From Streptomyces pinistramenti (GTDB lineage: Bacteria > Actinomycetota > Actinomycetes > Streptomycetales > Streptomycetaceae): a DNA stretch of 64,000 nt. Numbering within the stretch: position 1 is the first letter of the stretch; every line of letters begins with the position of its first letter. Positions 51,776 through 60,591 of the stretch are shown piece by piece. Where the stretch lies: assembly GCF_020564935.1 (NCBI RefSeq), contig NZ_JAJCXB010000002.1, forward strand, positions 62,001 to 126,000. The letters are read 5' to 3'. Under the pieces are notes generated by a model. The model ran no database searches, was not told the origin of the DNA, and saw only the letters and a list, made by a program, of their open reading frames with translations. Position numbers and translations under genes: made by a program.

Positions 51776-52942
51776 ATGCATGCCGATGTCCTTGTCCGCG
51801 TGGCGCACGTCGAGACGCTCGACGACGCCCATGACCCCGCGCAGCCCGCGTCGCAGGTCGTTGCGGTGCGCGACGGGCGCATCCTCGCCGTCGGCGGCGA
51901 AGAAGTGGCCGCGTCCTTCCGCGGCCCCGCGACCGCGGTGCACGACTTCCCGGGCGGCGTGCTGCTGCCGGGGCTGACCGACGCGCACGCGCATCCGGTA
52001 TGGGGGTCGAGCGAGACCGGCAGCGGCATCGACCTGTCCGGCGCCGACAGCCTGGAGGCGGTTCTCGCCACCGTCGCCGACGCGCTGCGCGAGCGCCCGG
52101 ACGACGCCTGGGTCACGGGATACGGCCTCGACCTGAACCACTTCCCCGGCACGCCCGGCGGAGCGGTACTCGGGGAACGCTTCCCCGGACGCGCCATCTC
52201 CTTGATGACCCGGGACGCGCACGCCCTCGTGGTGAGCCCGCGCGTGGTGGAGCTCGCCGGTCTGACCGGCCGCGAGACGTTCGGCGACACGTCCTCCGTC
52301 GAGGTCGGCGCCGATGGCCGCCCCACCGGCCACGTCGTCGAACTCCAGGCGATGGACCTGGTCTTCGCGCACTACCCCGAAGTCCCCGTCGGCACCGCGG
52401 CCGGGTACGTGCTGGCCCTCGTCCTCGAAGAAGCCGGCAGCGTGGCGGAGGCCGTCGAGATCGTCCGCAGCGCCCCGATTGCCTCATCGGGCTCGTTCAC
52501 CGTCTTCGACGCCACCGATGCCGTCCTCCTCGACCTCAGCCCCGACGGCGTGTTCGCGCTCGAACCCGACAACGGCACTCTCGTGCGCACCAACCACTTC
52601 CTCACACCGACCCCGGCGGCGAATGAGAAGACCTGGCTCTACCAGCCGGACTCCGGCAATCGCTACGCACTCATCCAGCAGCGCCTCACGGACACCGCCC
52701 CGCCCCGGTCCGCCGACGAACTCGTCGCCCTCCTCGTATCGGGCGAGGGCGAAGCGGCCCTCACCTGCCTGCCCGACATGAGCCTCCCCGAAGGGCAGCG
52801 GTGGGCGAGCCTCGCCACGGTCATCCTCGAACCCGCCGCCCGCACCGCCCGCATCCTGGACGGCACCCCGGCCGACGCCGTCACCCGCCCCTGGCGGTTC
52901 CTCCACGCCCAGGACAACGGCGGTGACAGGACCACCACTTGA
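51776..52942 (+). CDS. Chimeric protein: amidohydrolase N-terminus joined to C45-family C-terminus
   Basis: A 388-residue frame made of two unlike parts. Residues 1 to ~200 are a YtcJ-type amidohydrolase: VVAVRDGRILAVGGEEVA, the metal site GLTDAHAHP (H71, H73), and DGRPTGHVVELQAMDLVF. From about 205 it becomes the C-terminal half of an acyltransferase/C45 peptidase-like protein: GYVLALVLEEAGSVAEAVEI, RSAPIASSGSFTVFDATDAV and LVRTNHFLTPTP. The amidohydrolase lacks its other metal ligands, and the C45 part lacks its N-terminal nucleophile Cys. An in-frame deletion between two neighbouring genes is the simplest origin, so it is probably inactive. It follows the NCS1 gene by 50 bases. Confidence 0.75.
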   Translation: MHADVLVRVAHVETLDDAHDPAQPASQVVAVRDGRILAVGGEEVAASFRGPATAVHDFPGGVLLPGLTDAHAHPVWGSSETGSGIDLSGADSLEAVLATVADALRERPDDAWVTGYGLDLNHFPGTPGGAVLGERFPGRAISLMTRDAHALVVSPRVVELAGLTGRETFGDTSSVEVGADGRPTGHVVELQAMDLVFAHYPEVPVGTAAGYVLALVLEEAGSVAEAVEIVRSAPIASSGSFTVFDATDAVLLDLSPDGVFALEPDNGTLVRTNHFLTPTPAANEKTWLYQPDSGNRYALIQQRLTDTAPPRSADELVALLVSGEGEAALTCLPDMSLPEGQRWASLATVILEPAARTARILDGTPADAVTRPWRFLHAQDNGGDRTTT

Positions 52943-53065
52943 CTCCCGGGAGAGGCCGATGCCGTGCGCACTCCCCGCATGATTGCATAGCGCCTGCAAG
53001 GAAAATCCGTCCGCTCCGAGGGCGGCACCGGCGTCGGCCGGTGGCGGGGAACCAGGGAGGCAGCA

Positions 53066-53770
53066 GTGGCGAACGTCGTTTTGGTGCACGGGGCTTGGGG
53101 AGACGGGTCGGTCTGGCAGGGGGTGACGGCCGTCCTCCAGCGCCAGGGGCACCGGGTCCTGGCCCTGGACCTGCCGCTGACCTCCCTGGAAGCCGACATC
53201 GCCTGGACGAGGCGGCAGTTGGCGACCCTCGACGGACCGGTGACGCTGGTCGGGCACTCCTACGGCGGCGTGGTGATATCCGGCGCCGCACACCAGAACG
53301 CCCAGGTCACCGCGCTGGTGTTCGTCGCGGCCTACGCACCCGACACAGCCGAGACGCTCATGACGCTCAACGAGCACGGCGGGGCGTCCCCCGGCAGCGC
53401 CGCGATCCGGTTCGGCGAAGACGGCTGGACAACCCTCGACCCCGACCTGTTCGGTGAGGCACTCGGAGCCGATCTCCCGGAGGCGACGATCCGGACGCTG
53501 GCGGCCGCCCAGAGGCCGACCCACAGCACGTGCTTCTCCAGCCCCTCCGGACACGGCGCATGGCGCGACCTGCCATGCGCCTACGTCCTCTCCGTCGACG
53601 ACCAGATCCTCGACCCCGGGCTCCAGCGATGGCTGGCCGAACGGACGAACGCCACGCTCACCGAACTGCCCGCCGGCCACCTCTCGCCCGTCTCGCGTCC
53701 CGATGAGGTGGCCGCCGCCATCTACGGGATGCTCGACGGCGACAAGTCGGCTGAGCCGGTGCGAGCTTGA
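53066..53770 (+). CDS. Alpha/beta hydrolase
   Basis: A 234-residue hydrolase. The oxyanion strand is VVLVHGAWGDGSVWQGVTAV, the nucleophile elbow GHSYGG, the acid is probably the Asp in YVLSVDDQILDPGLQRW, and the His in ELPAGHLSPVSRP completes the triad. This resembles the RsbQ/EstC-like group of small esterases. The GTG start follows GGGAGG by six bases. A TTGCA-N7-TGCAA dyad lies about 85 bases upstream. Substrate unknown. Confidence 0.85.
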   Translation: MANVVLVHGAWGDGSVWQGVTAVLQRQGHRVLALDLPLTSLEADIAWTRRQLATLDGPVTLVGHSYGGVVISGAAHQNAQVTALVFVAAYAPDTAETLMTLNEHGGASPGSAAIRFGEDGWTTLDPDLFGEALGADLPEATIRTLAAAQRPTHSTCFSSPSGHGAWRDLPCAYVLSVDDQILDPGLQRWLAERTNATLTELPAGHLSPVSRPDEVAAAIYGMLDGDKSAEPVRA

Positions 53771-53782
53771 CACCACGTCAGC

Positions 53783-54703
53783 TCACGCATGGGCGGCTGC
53801 CCCGGCAAGGGAACGCAGATCGGTGATCCGGTATCCGCGGGCGTGGAGGGCGTCGATGAGGCGTGGCAGGGCCTGCACGTCCAGAGCGGGCCCGTGTCCT
53901 TCGGGAGTACCGACGTGCATCTGGATGATCTCGCCCGGCGTCAGGTCGGCCAGGGCCCGGTCGACCGCCTTCCCGACCGTCATGCCGCCTGCCGTCCCGA
54001 GGTAGCCGTTGGTGTCGGCGGTGAACTCGATGTCCGCGTAGCCCAGCGCGTTGACGTCGGCGATACGCCGCGGCGTGGTGGCGCTGTAGGGGAAGCGGAA
54101 GAACGGCAGCGGCGTCGCCCCGCTCGCCCGGCGGATGGCCCGGTCCGCCCGCAGGACCTCGTCCGCGGCTTGCCGTGTCGTGAGATCGCCGAACTGTCGG
54201 TGGCTGTAGGAGTGGTTGGCGATCCCCTGCTCTGCGGCCATCGCCCGCACCGCTCCCGGATGGCGTTCGGCGAACCGCCCGGTGAGAAAGAACGTGGCCG
54301 GCTCCCTCCGTCCGCGCAGTACGGCCAGCGCCTCAGCCACGCCGGTCTCGTCCCACGCCGCGTTGAACGTCAGCGCGACCACCCGCCGCGTCGTGGGAAT
54401 CCGCCGGATTTCGGAACCGAAGAGTTTGCCCACCGGTCCAGGAGCCCATCGCGCGGGCGCCAGGGCGGCAGATCCGGGCCCTGTCGATCCGGACCGTGCC
54501 GCGGAGTCCGTCACCGTGGTGAGCGGTGCGGTACGCACAGGACGGCCGGCCGGTGCGGCAGCGGTCTCCACGACGAGGAGCGCGGCGGCGACCGCGAGGC
54601 CGACGAAGGCCCCCGAATGCCGCGTCCCCGGACGGCTCGATGTCCTGCGTACCCCATACCTGGAGACGGCCCGTAAGGCGGCCCCGAGAGTGAATCGGTT
54701 CAT
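53783..54703 (-). CDS. Polysaccharide deacetylase-family (NodB-like) exported protein
   Basis: A 306-residue protein. An N-terminal hydrophobic segment (SGAFVGLAVAAALLVVETAA) makes it exported or membrane-anchored. The NodB domain starts RRVVALTFNAAWDETGVAEA. The usual TFDDGP is changed to TFNAAWDE, a variant known in a few actinomycete proteins, which removes the standard first catalytic Asp. HSYSHRQF provides the metal His pair (HxxxH), RFPYSATTPR is motif 3, and HVGTPEGHGPAL the C-terminal motif. Peptidoglycan or glycan N-deacetylation is the family role. ATG 54703 is chosen because the open frame beyond it has no signal-like start. Confidence 0.82.
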   Translation of the reverse strand: MNRFTLGAALRAVSRYGVRRTSSRPGTRHSGAFVGLAVAAALLVVETAAAPAGRPVRTAPLTTVTDSAARSGSTGPGSAALAPARWAPGPVGKLFGSEIRRIPTTRRVVALTFNAAWDETGVAEALAVLRGRREPATFFLTGRFAERHPGAVRAMAAEQGIANHSYSHRQFGDLTTRQAADEVLRADRAIRRASGATPLPFFRFPYSATTPRRIADVNALGYADIEFTADTNGYLGTAGGMTVGKAVDRALADLTPGEIIQMHVGTPEGHGPALDVQALPRLIDALHARGYRITDLRSLAGAAAHA

Positions 54704-54891
54704 ACCGTGCCAACGCGTCCATCCGCGGACTGACACGGTCACGCGCCACGGGACATCGCCTCGCCGGGCGGAGAGAGCGGCTCTCCGCCGCTCTCTCCGC
54801 TTGGGCAGGGCAGCAGGGTGGGCGAGTTGGAGCATGGCGCGCAGTGGGAGGCAGCTGTGGGCAAGGGCATCAGCTCCCCCTGCCCGGAACG

Positions 54892-55425
54892 TCAGCTGTC
54901 CGTGTCCGGGGCCGCGCCCGTCGGGGTGTCGGGGAGGTACGGGGCGACGAGTCCCCGGTAGGCGTCCCGGCGCTCGGGCGGCAGGTCTCGCCAGCCGGTG
55001 ATGCGGCCGCGGCACAGGGCGGTCCGGCACTGGCAGCGGCCGGGGAAGTGCTCGACGGCGTAGTTGCGCATCGCGTAGTCGAAGGTGATCTCCTGGCCGG
55101 CCCGGATGGGGACACGGGCCAGCAGGTCGTGCGCGCCGGACGCGTTGAGTCCGATGCCGCAGTTCGGGTCGCAGGAGTGGTTCACCTTCGGCATCAGACC
55201 GCCGTGGCGGACGTAGCGGTGCAGGGCGATCTGGGAGGCATGCGCGTCATTGCGGGCGAGTTCCGCCGTGATGACGCCGGTCACCACCAGGTCTCCCGTG
55301 TGGAAAGGCCGGGTGGCGAACACTCCGCCCCCTTTGCCTGCGGTCTCCCGCAGCTCCGCCCCCTGGCTCGGGGCCGCCATCTCCCGCTCGGCCAAAGATG
55401 GTCTGACGACGTCCTTGCGGTCCAT
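54892..55425 (-). CDS. SET-domain protein (putative lysine methyltransferase)
   Basis: A 177-residue protein with a complete small SET domain. It reads GKGGGVFATRPFHTGDLVVT, the SAM/lysine-channel motifs NHSCDPNCGIGLN and GQEITFDYAM, and a post-SET-like cysteine group CQCRTALCRG that may bind zinc. SET proteins methylate lysine on proteins; bacterial targets are largely unknown. ATG 55425 has AAAGG eight bases upstream; the frame beyond is not conserved. It stands alone. Confidence 0.82.
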   Translation of the reverse strand: MDRKDVVRPSLAEREMAAPSQGAELRETAGKGGGVFATRPFHTGDLVVTGVITAELARNDAHASQIALHRYVRHGGLMPKVNHSCDPNCGIGLNASGAHDLLARVPIRAGQEITFDYAMRNYAVEHFPGRCQCRTALCRGRITGWRDLPPERRDAYRGLVAPYLPDTPTGAAPDTDS

Positions 55426-55627
55426 GCGTAAGCCTTTCGACGGTCGAGCGAACACGTCACGGCTGTATCGGGGTTCACCGAAGTGCTCCCCAACAACACA
55501 CAACAGTCCCGGCCTCCGTCTGGCAAGGCCCATACCGGCCTGAACACCCGCCGCTGGTAAGGGGATTGCCGAGTCGGCCGCCGAGGACGCCCTCCGGAGG
55601 GTCTGGCCGACGGCGGTCGCCACGGTG

Positions 55628-56308
55628 TCAGGTGGTCCAGGGTGGGCGGCCGCCCGAGACCCAGCGGCCGAGAGCGCGGCCGTCGACCAGGCGCAGGGGG
55701 TGGTCGAGTTCGGCGTTGGCGCGTTGGGCGTCCTGGGTGAAGGCGCTGGTGGTGACGATGAGGGCCTGGTCGCAGCGGTGGTAGGCGCGGTAGGTGCCGT
55801 TCACGGCGTAGATGACGGGGGCTCCGACGCGGTTCGACGGGGCGTAGCGCTTGCACTGGACGGCGATGCGGCGGCCGTCGGCGAGCTGGACCAGGACGTC
55901 GAGGGCGCGGTCGTTGGCGCCCCCGGCGACGGTGGCGGAGCGGACGGCGGGGTCGCGGCGGGCGAGGTCGGCGATGGCGTGCTCGAACTGCGTGCCGGTC
56001 ATGTGCTGGTAGGCGGCGATGCTGTGGGTGAGGTCCGTGCGGGCGGTGGTGCGGAGCAGGGGCAGACGGATGCGGCCGGCGCGGGCGAGGAGGACGAGCA
56101 CGGCGACGGCCAGGGCGAGGGCGGCCAGGATGCCGGTGGTGACGGGGTGGGTGCGGATCGCCGCGATGACGGTCGCCAGCACGAGGACGGCGGGGATGGC
56201 GCGGCCGGTGGCGGCCTTGCGGGTTCGGCGGCGGGCGGTGCGGCGCCGGGGCCTGGCGGCGGGGCGGCGGGTGCTGCCGGTTCGGCGGCGTCGGGTCGGT
56301 GTGGCCAT
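55628..56308 (-). CDS. Membrane-anchored Mrr-like restriction endonuclease-fold protein
   Basis: A 226-residue protein. After a very basic, Arg-rich start it has two hydrophobic segments (AIPAVLVLATVIAAI and GILAALALAVAVLVLLARAG). A PD-(D/E)xK nuclease domain of the Mrr type follows: MTGTQFEHAIADLARRD, then DRALDVLVQLADGRRIAVQC K (split here), where Asp, Gln and Lys form the active site. Soluble Mrr enzymes cut modified DNA; the membrane-linked form is common in actinomycetes and its role is unknown. ATG 56308 has GGGGGA upstream; the frame extends to 56401 without a ribosome site. Confidence 0.8.
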   Translation of the reverse strand: MATPTRRRRTGSTRRPAARPRRRTARRRTRKAATGRAIPAVLVLATVIAAIRTHPVTTGILAALALAVAVLVLLARAGRIRLPLLRTTARTDLTHSIAAYQHMTGTQFEHAIADLARRDPAVRSATVAGGANDRALDVLVQLADGRRIAVQCKRYAPSNRVGAPVIYAVNGTYRAYHRCDQALIVTTSAFTQDAQRANAELDHPLRLVDGRALGRWVSGGRPPWTT

Positions 56309-56474
56309 GTGTCCCCCGGGTGCGGTGCGCGGTCCTTGCGGTTTCGGGTGGCTCGGGCGCGCCGTGGGCGGGCCCGAGCGGGGTGTCCGGTTGTCGCTCA
56401 TCGGCCGGTGTGCGATGCGGCGGCAGCTCGGCTGCGCGTTCGCCGGGCAGGGGCCCGCGCGTCGTGCGGGGGCA

Positions 56475-56684
56475 TCACTGGCCGGCGCGCGAAATGCCGC
56501 GCACGAGCTGCGTCAGGAAGTCCAGGATCCCGTGTCCCACCGCCGTCGGGGCGATCAGCACCCCGAGTGCCGGCACGATGAGGACGGTCAGCTTCTCGTC
56601 GCGCCGGCTTCTGGACTGCGTGCGGCGGCGCAGCCGCAGGAACACGATGATGGCGAGCAGTACCGCCATATTGATCGTCAGCAA
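56475..56684 (-). CDS. Small membrane protein
   Basis: A 69-residue protein with two hydrophobic segments, INMAVLLAIIVFLRL and LTVLIVPALGVLIAPTAV, joined by a basic loop. TTG at 56684 is chosen because GGGAGG lies nine bases upstream; ATG five codons later is an alternative. The family is not recognised. It precedes the Mrr-like gene by ~170 bases in the same direction. Confidence 0.6.
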   Translation of the reverse strand: MLTINMAVLLAIIVFLRLRRRTQSRSRRDEKLTVLIVPALGVLIAPTAVGHGILDFLTQLVRGISRAGQ

Positions 56685-56937
56685 TCGCCCTGACCTCCCG
56701 TCGGACCATGGGCGCCCTCGCCCGCAGGCAGGGACGTCCCCCCGCCCTCCTGTGTAGCCCGAGCCCGGGGGCGCTGCGGCGGAGTTGCCGGTGAATGGCA
56801 GAAAGCGTTCCGGTGGCCGGATTCCGCAGGTGAACGGGCTTACGAGGGCAGACCGGGCGGCCGCACGAATGCGGCCACGGCCCGCAGCCGGCGCCGGAAC
56901 CTCCGTGCGCCGCCCGGCCGTTGGGCGGCGGGGCGGC

Positions 56938-57183
56938 TCAGAGGTAGACGACGCGGACGACGGTGACGGTCAGCACGGTGGCGCTGACGTAGTAGCGGAC
57001 GACGACGCCGCCGACGGTGGCCTCGCGACGGTCGTCGTCGGCCCTGACCGGGGCGGAGCGGTGGCCGTAGGGATCGGCGGCCAGGGCGTGCATCCCGGTG
57101 TCGAAGGTGTCCCGCAGGGGGCGGGGCATCGCGTGGCGGGCCTGGTCGGCGGGCGGGGCGTACTGGATGCGGCAGCGGCTCAC
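56938..57183 (-). CDS. RelE/ParE-like toxin candidate
   Basis: An 81-residue protein whose layout fits the RelE/ParE fold. It reads IQYAPPADQARHAMPRPLRD, TFDTGMHALAADPYGHRS, then VGGVVVRYYVSATVLTVTVV RVVYL (split here) as the C-terminal strands. The DPYG and VTVVRV motifs recur in this superfamily, whose members are mRNA interferases or gyrase poisons. The GTG start overlaps the upstream gene by GTGA. Catalytic residues differ between subfamilies and cannot be fixed here. Confidence 0.65.
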   Translation of the reverse strand: MSRCRIQYAPPADQARHAMPRPLRDTFDTGMHALAADPYGHRSAPVRADDDRREATVGGVVVRYYVSATVLTVTVVRVVYL

Positions 57184-57455
57184 GTCAACTCCGGGCCGGA
57201 TGCGCCGGTTTCGGCGGCGCCGATGTCCTCGCCGCGGGCCAGGCGTTCGAAGAGCGCCTCGTCCTCGTCGTCGGCGCCGGTGGCGGCCAGGGCCCAGCGC
57301 ACGAGGACGGTGGGGAGTTCGGGCGCGGGTACGTGCGCGATGTCGCGGTCGAACTCGGCGGCCCGGCCGGCGTCCATGGTGTCGCGGATGGCCGCGATGG
57401 TGCCGGGCAGTTCCACGAGCCGGCCGCCGATGACGGTCTTGAGGGTGGCGTCCAT
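57180..57455 (-). CDS. Antitoxin candidate paired with the RelE/ParE-like gene
   Basis: A 91-residue acidic helical protein (LVELPGTIAAIRDTMDAGRA, AEFDRDIAHVPAPELPTVLV, EDEALFERLARGEDIG). AAGGAGG stands six bases before the ATG, a near-perfect ribosome site, so it should be made in excess of its coupled partner. No known antitoxin DNA-binding motif (AbrB, RHH, PHD) is visible. The role is inferred from size, order and overlap. Confidence 0.55.
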   Translation of the reverse strand: MDATLKTVIGGRLVELPGTIAAIRDTMDAGRAAEFDRDIAHVPAPELPTVLVRWALAATGADDEDEALFERLARGEDIGAAETGASGPELT

Positions 57456-57562
57456 GATGACCTCCTTGCGCCCTTACGCTACGCCCGGCGGACGGGCTGA
57501 ACGGCCGGGTACCAACCGGGTCCGCAGCCCCTGGTCCAACAGCTCGCCGATGGCGGCCGTGG

Positions 57563-58378
57563 TCAGCCGTTCCCGGCGATCGTCTTCCGGATCCAGCCCG
57601 CGTAGGCGGGCACGCTGCTGTAGAGGCCGGGCCCGCCCACGCAGGGCAGGTCGGGGGCGCCGGGGCCGGACGTGGTGCCGATCAGCTCCCACCGCCCGCC
57701 CCTGCCCCGCTGGATCTGCGGTCCGCCGGAGTCCCCGAAGCACGCCATGGCGTCCGGCACCCGGCTGACCGTGCACAGCCGGGTCCTGCCCGCGTAGCCC
57801 GGGGCGCACTCGGTGTCGGCGCCCCTGCGGGTGTCGAGTTCCTGGAGCCGGTCGGGGAACACCACCTTGGTGAGGTCCGTCGTGTCGACGACGGTGCCGA
57901 AGCCCAGGAGCCGGGTCGGGGTGCCGGGCGGTCCGGGCCGTCCTGCGATCCGGATGGGCTGCTCGGTCACCGGGCGGTCCAGGCGGATCAGCGCGACATC
58001 GTTCCGGTTGGGCCGGCCCAGCGCGTAGCCCGGGTGCGTGACCGTCCTGTCGATGGCGCGGACCGTTCCTTGGGACTTCCGCTGCCCGCTGCCGATGCGG
58101 ACGATGCCGTCCGGCTTCACCAGCGTCGGATCGACGCAGTGGGCCGCCGTCAGCACCCACTGCGGATCGACCAGCGACGCCCCGCAGACGCCGTCGTCCA
58201 ACACCTTCGGGGCCGACACCGGGACCGTCGCCATGAACGGGTAACGCGCCGTGGAATCCTTCCCGTTGACGATCGCGCCGGCGCTGCCGGTCATCATGGT
58301 GGCGCACACCGCGCCGGCCAGCGCGACGACACCGGTGGCCCGCACCGCACGACGCCGCACCCGCTTCAGACTGAACAC
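57563..58378 (-). CDS. Secreted trypsin-like serine protease (S1)
   Basis: A 271-residue protease. The N-terminal signal is basic with a hydrophobic core (VVALAGAVCATMMTGSAGA), and the mature enzyme starts at IVNGKDSTARYPFMA. The triad is His in LTAAHCVD, Asp in NRNDVALIRLD and Ser in CFGDSGGP. GTG 58378 follows AAGGGAAAG and gives a normal signal peptide; the longer frame to 58489 does not. Cysteines at GVCGASL, TAAHC, TECAPG and LCTVS are placed for the usual disulphides. Specificity is not obvious. It stands alone. Confidence 0.88.
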   Translation of the reverse strand: MFSLKRVRRRAVRATGVVALAGAVCATMMTGSAGAIVNGKDSTARYPFMATVPVSAPKVLDDGVCGASLVDPQWVLTAAHCVDPTLVKPDGIVRIGSGQRKSQGTVRAIDRTVTHPGYALGRPNRNDVALIRLDRPVTEQPIRIAGRPGPPGTPTRLLGFGTVVDTTDLTKVVFPDRLQELDTRRGADTECAPGYAGRTRLCTVSRVPDAMACFGDSGGPQIQRGRGGRWELIGTTSGPGAPDLPCVGGPGLYSSVPAYAGWIRKTIAGNG

Positions 58379-58654
58379 AAAGCTTTCCCTTCGAGTGGCA
58401 TTGCTGTCCCTTCGACCGGCCTTCCGGACGCGTCCAGCCTGCGCGTTCACGCTCCGCCGCGCCATCCGGGCAACGGGCCTCTGCTTCATGGGGACAGCCC
58501 CCGGGGCGATGACCTGCCGTGGGCCCCGCTGAGGGGCCCATGATGATCAGATGCCGCCGTCAGCAGTGAAGGAGCCGGTCCGTGCCCGGAATTGGTGAGG
58601 AGAGCCGCGTGCCCGAGCCGACTGCGTCCTGGACCGGTCCCGACCGGGGCCGGG

Positions 58655-58869
58655 AGCGGGCGGATCATCTTCCTGAACGGGACGTCCAGTTCAGGTAGGT
58701 CCAGTATCGCGAGGGAGCTGCTGCGGATCCTGGACGAGCCGTACTTCCACCTGCCCGTGGACGCCTTCCACGCGATGCGGTCCCGCCGCGAGGTCTCCCC
58801 GACGAGCTGCCCCGTCTTCTGCGACGCACCTGGAGGGGCTTCCACCGTGCCGTCGCCGGACCCCGCTGA
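58655..58869 (+). pseudogene. Chloramphenicol phosphotransferase-like kinase, frameshifted and truncated
   Basis: GRIIFLNGTSSSGRSSIARE (P-loop), LLRILDEPYFHLPVDAFHAM and RSRREVS match CPT-family kinases. A shift at the C-run 58797-58800 is needed to continue with DELPRLLRRTWRGFHRAVAG, which then stops where the family has ~100 more residues. Adding one C restores the frame up to that stop. The gene is dead by truncation whether or not the frameshift is real. Confidence 0.75.
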
Positions 58870-59037
58870 CGGCCCCCCGGACAGAGCTGACCCGCGACGA
58901 CCAGGTTCGATGACACGGCGACCGGCGAGGACGCCCGACGCCTGCGACCCCGGCTTCCCGCTCCCCCGGCACCCTTTGCCCGACCGAAAAAGCGAGCGGC
59001 TACCATATGAGCACCGCCTAGCTCGAAAGTTAAATCT

Positions 59038-60483
59038 GTGACTGTCAATGACGACTCGTTCACCAACTGGAAGAACCGCGAGGAGATCGCGGAGTCGATG
59101 ATCCCGATCATCGGCAAGCTGCACCGGGAGAGGGACGTCACGGTCCTGCTGCACAGCCGCTCCTTGGTGAACAAGTCGGTGGTCAGCATCCTCAAGAGCC
59201 ACCGATTCGCCCGCCAGATAGCCGGTGAGGAGCTCTCGGTCACCGAGACCCTGCCCTTCCTCCAGGCCCTCACCGAGCTCGATCTCGGCCCCTCACAGGT
59301 CGACATCGGCATGCTCGCCGCCACCCACAGGGCCGACGACCGCGGCCTGTCGGTGGCGGAGTTCACCGCCGAGGCCGTCGCCGGCGCCACGGGCGCCAAC
59401 AAGATCGAGTGCCGCGAGGGGCGCGACGTCGTCCTCTACGGCTTCGGCCGCATCGGCCGGCTCGTCGCCCGCCTGCTCATCGAGAAGGCCGGATCGGGCA
59501 ACGGGCTGCGGCTGCGCGCAGTCGTCGTCCGCCAGGGTGGCGAGCAGGACATCGTCAAGCGCGCCTCGCTGCTGCGCCGCGACTCCATCCACGGTCAGTT
59601 CCAGGGCACGATCACCGTCGACGAGGCGAACAGCACCATCATCGCCAACGGCAACGAGATCAAGGTGATCTACGCGGGCGACCCGTCGGAGGTCGACTAC
59701 ACGGCGTACGGCATCAAGGACGCCATCCTCATCGACAACACCGGCAAGTGGCGCGACCGCGAGGGCCTGTCGAAGCACCTGCGCCCCGGCATCGACAAGG
59801 TCGTCCTGACCGCGCCGGGCAAGGGCGACGTCCCGAACATCGTGCACGGCGTCAACCACGACACGATCAAGCCGGACGAGCAGATCCTGTCCTGCGCGTC
59901 CTGCACCACCAACGCGATCGTCCCGCCGCTGAAGGCGATGGCGGACGAGTACGGCGTCCTGCGCGGCCACGTGGAGACCGTCCACTCGTTCACCAACGAC
60001 CAGAACCTGCTGGACAATTACCACAAGGCGGACCGTCGCGGCCGCTCGGCGCCGCTCAACATGGTCATCACCGAGACCGGCGCCGCATCCGCCGTCGCCA
60101 AGGCACTGCCCGACCTCGACGCGCCGATCACCGGCAGCTCCATCCGCGTCCCGGTACCGGACGTCTCGATCGCGATCCTCAGCCTGCGGCTCGGCCGCGA
60201 GACCACCCGCGACGAGGTGCTCGACCACCTCCGCAACGTGTCGCTGACCTCGCCGCTCAAGCGCCAGATCGACTTCACCACCGCCCCCGACGCGGTGTCG
60301 AGCGACTTCATCGGCTCGCGCCACGCCTCGATCGTCGACGCAGGCCCCACCATGGTCGACGGCGACAACGCGATCCTCTACCTCTGGTACGACAACGAAT
60401 TCGGCTACTCCTGCCAGGTCATCCGCGTCGTCCAGCACGTCTCCGGAGTGGAGTACCCGACCTACCCGGCGCCGGCGGTCTGA
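59038..60483 (+). CDS. gap: Glyceraldehyde-3-phosphate dehydrogenase, long form
   Basis: A 481-residue GAPDH with a ~125-residue N-terminal extension before the NAD Rossmann motif YGFGRIGR (134-141). The catalytic Cys289 is in SCASCTTNAIVPPLKAMADE, the His in HVETVHSFTNDQNLLDN, and GSSIRVPVPDVSIAI and YLWYDNEFGYSCQV close the fold. This long type is widespread in actinomycetes beside the short glycolytic enzyme; a gluconeogenic or NADP-linked role has been proposed for some. The GTG start has only a weak GAAAG upstream; TACCAT (59001) could be a -10 box. Length and active-site residues are intact. Confidence 0.92.
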   Translation: MTVNDDSFTNWKNREEIAESMIPIIGKLHRERDVTVLLHSRSLVNKSVVSILKSHRFARQIAGEELSVTETLPFLQALTELDLGPSQVDIGMLAATHRADDRGLSVAEFTAEAVAGATGANKIECREGRDVVLYGFGRIGRLVARLLIEKAGSGNGLRLRAVVVRQGGEQDIVKRASLLRRDSIHGQFQGTITVDEANSTIIANGNEIKVIYAGDPSEVDYTAYGIKDAILIDNTGKWRDREGLSKHLRPGIDKVVLTAPGKGDVPNIVHGVNHDTIKPDEQILSCASCTTNAIVPPLKAMADEYGVLRGHVETVHSFTNDQNLLDNYHKADRRGRSAPLNMVITETGAASAVAKALPDLDAPITGSSIRVPVPDVSIAILSLRLGRETTRDEVLDHLRNVSLTSPLKRQIDFTTAPDAVSSDFIGSRHASIVDAGPTMVDGDNAILYLWYDNEFGYSCQVIRVVQHVSGVEYPTYPAPAV

Positions 60484-60591
60484 TCCCGGCAGCACTCAGG
60501 TCCAGGGGCGGGGCGCGGATGCGCCGCGGCGGTGATCGTTCGACGATTGACCGGGCAGCGGGTGGTCCGTGCCCCGCCTCAGGAGGTTGAC

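Noticed and set aside
50420..52942. An 840-codon open frame starting inside the NCS1 gene
   Set aside because: Its first part is out of frame with the permease; only the part from 51776 is real coding sequence with its own start.
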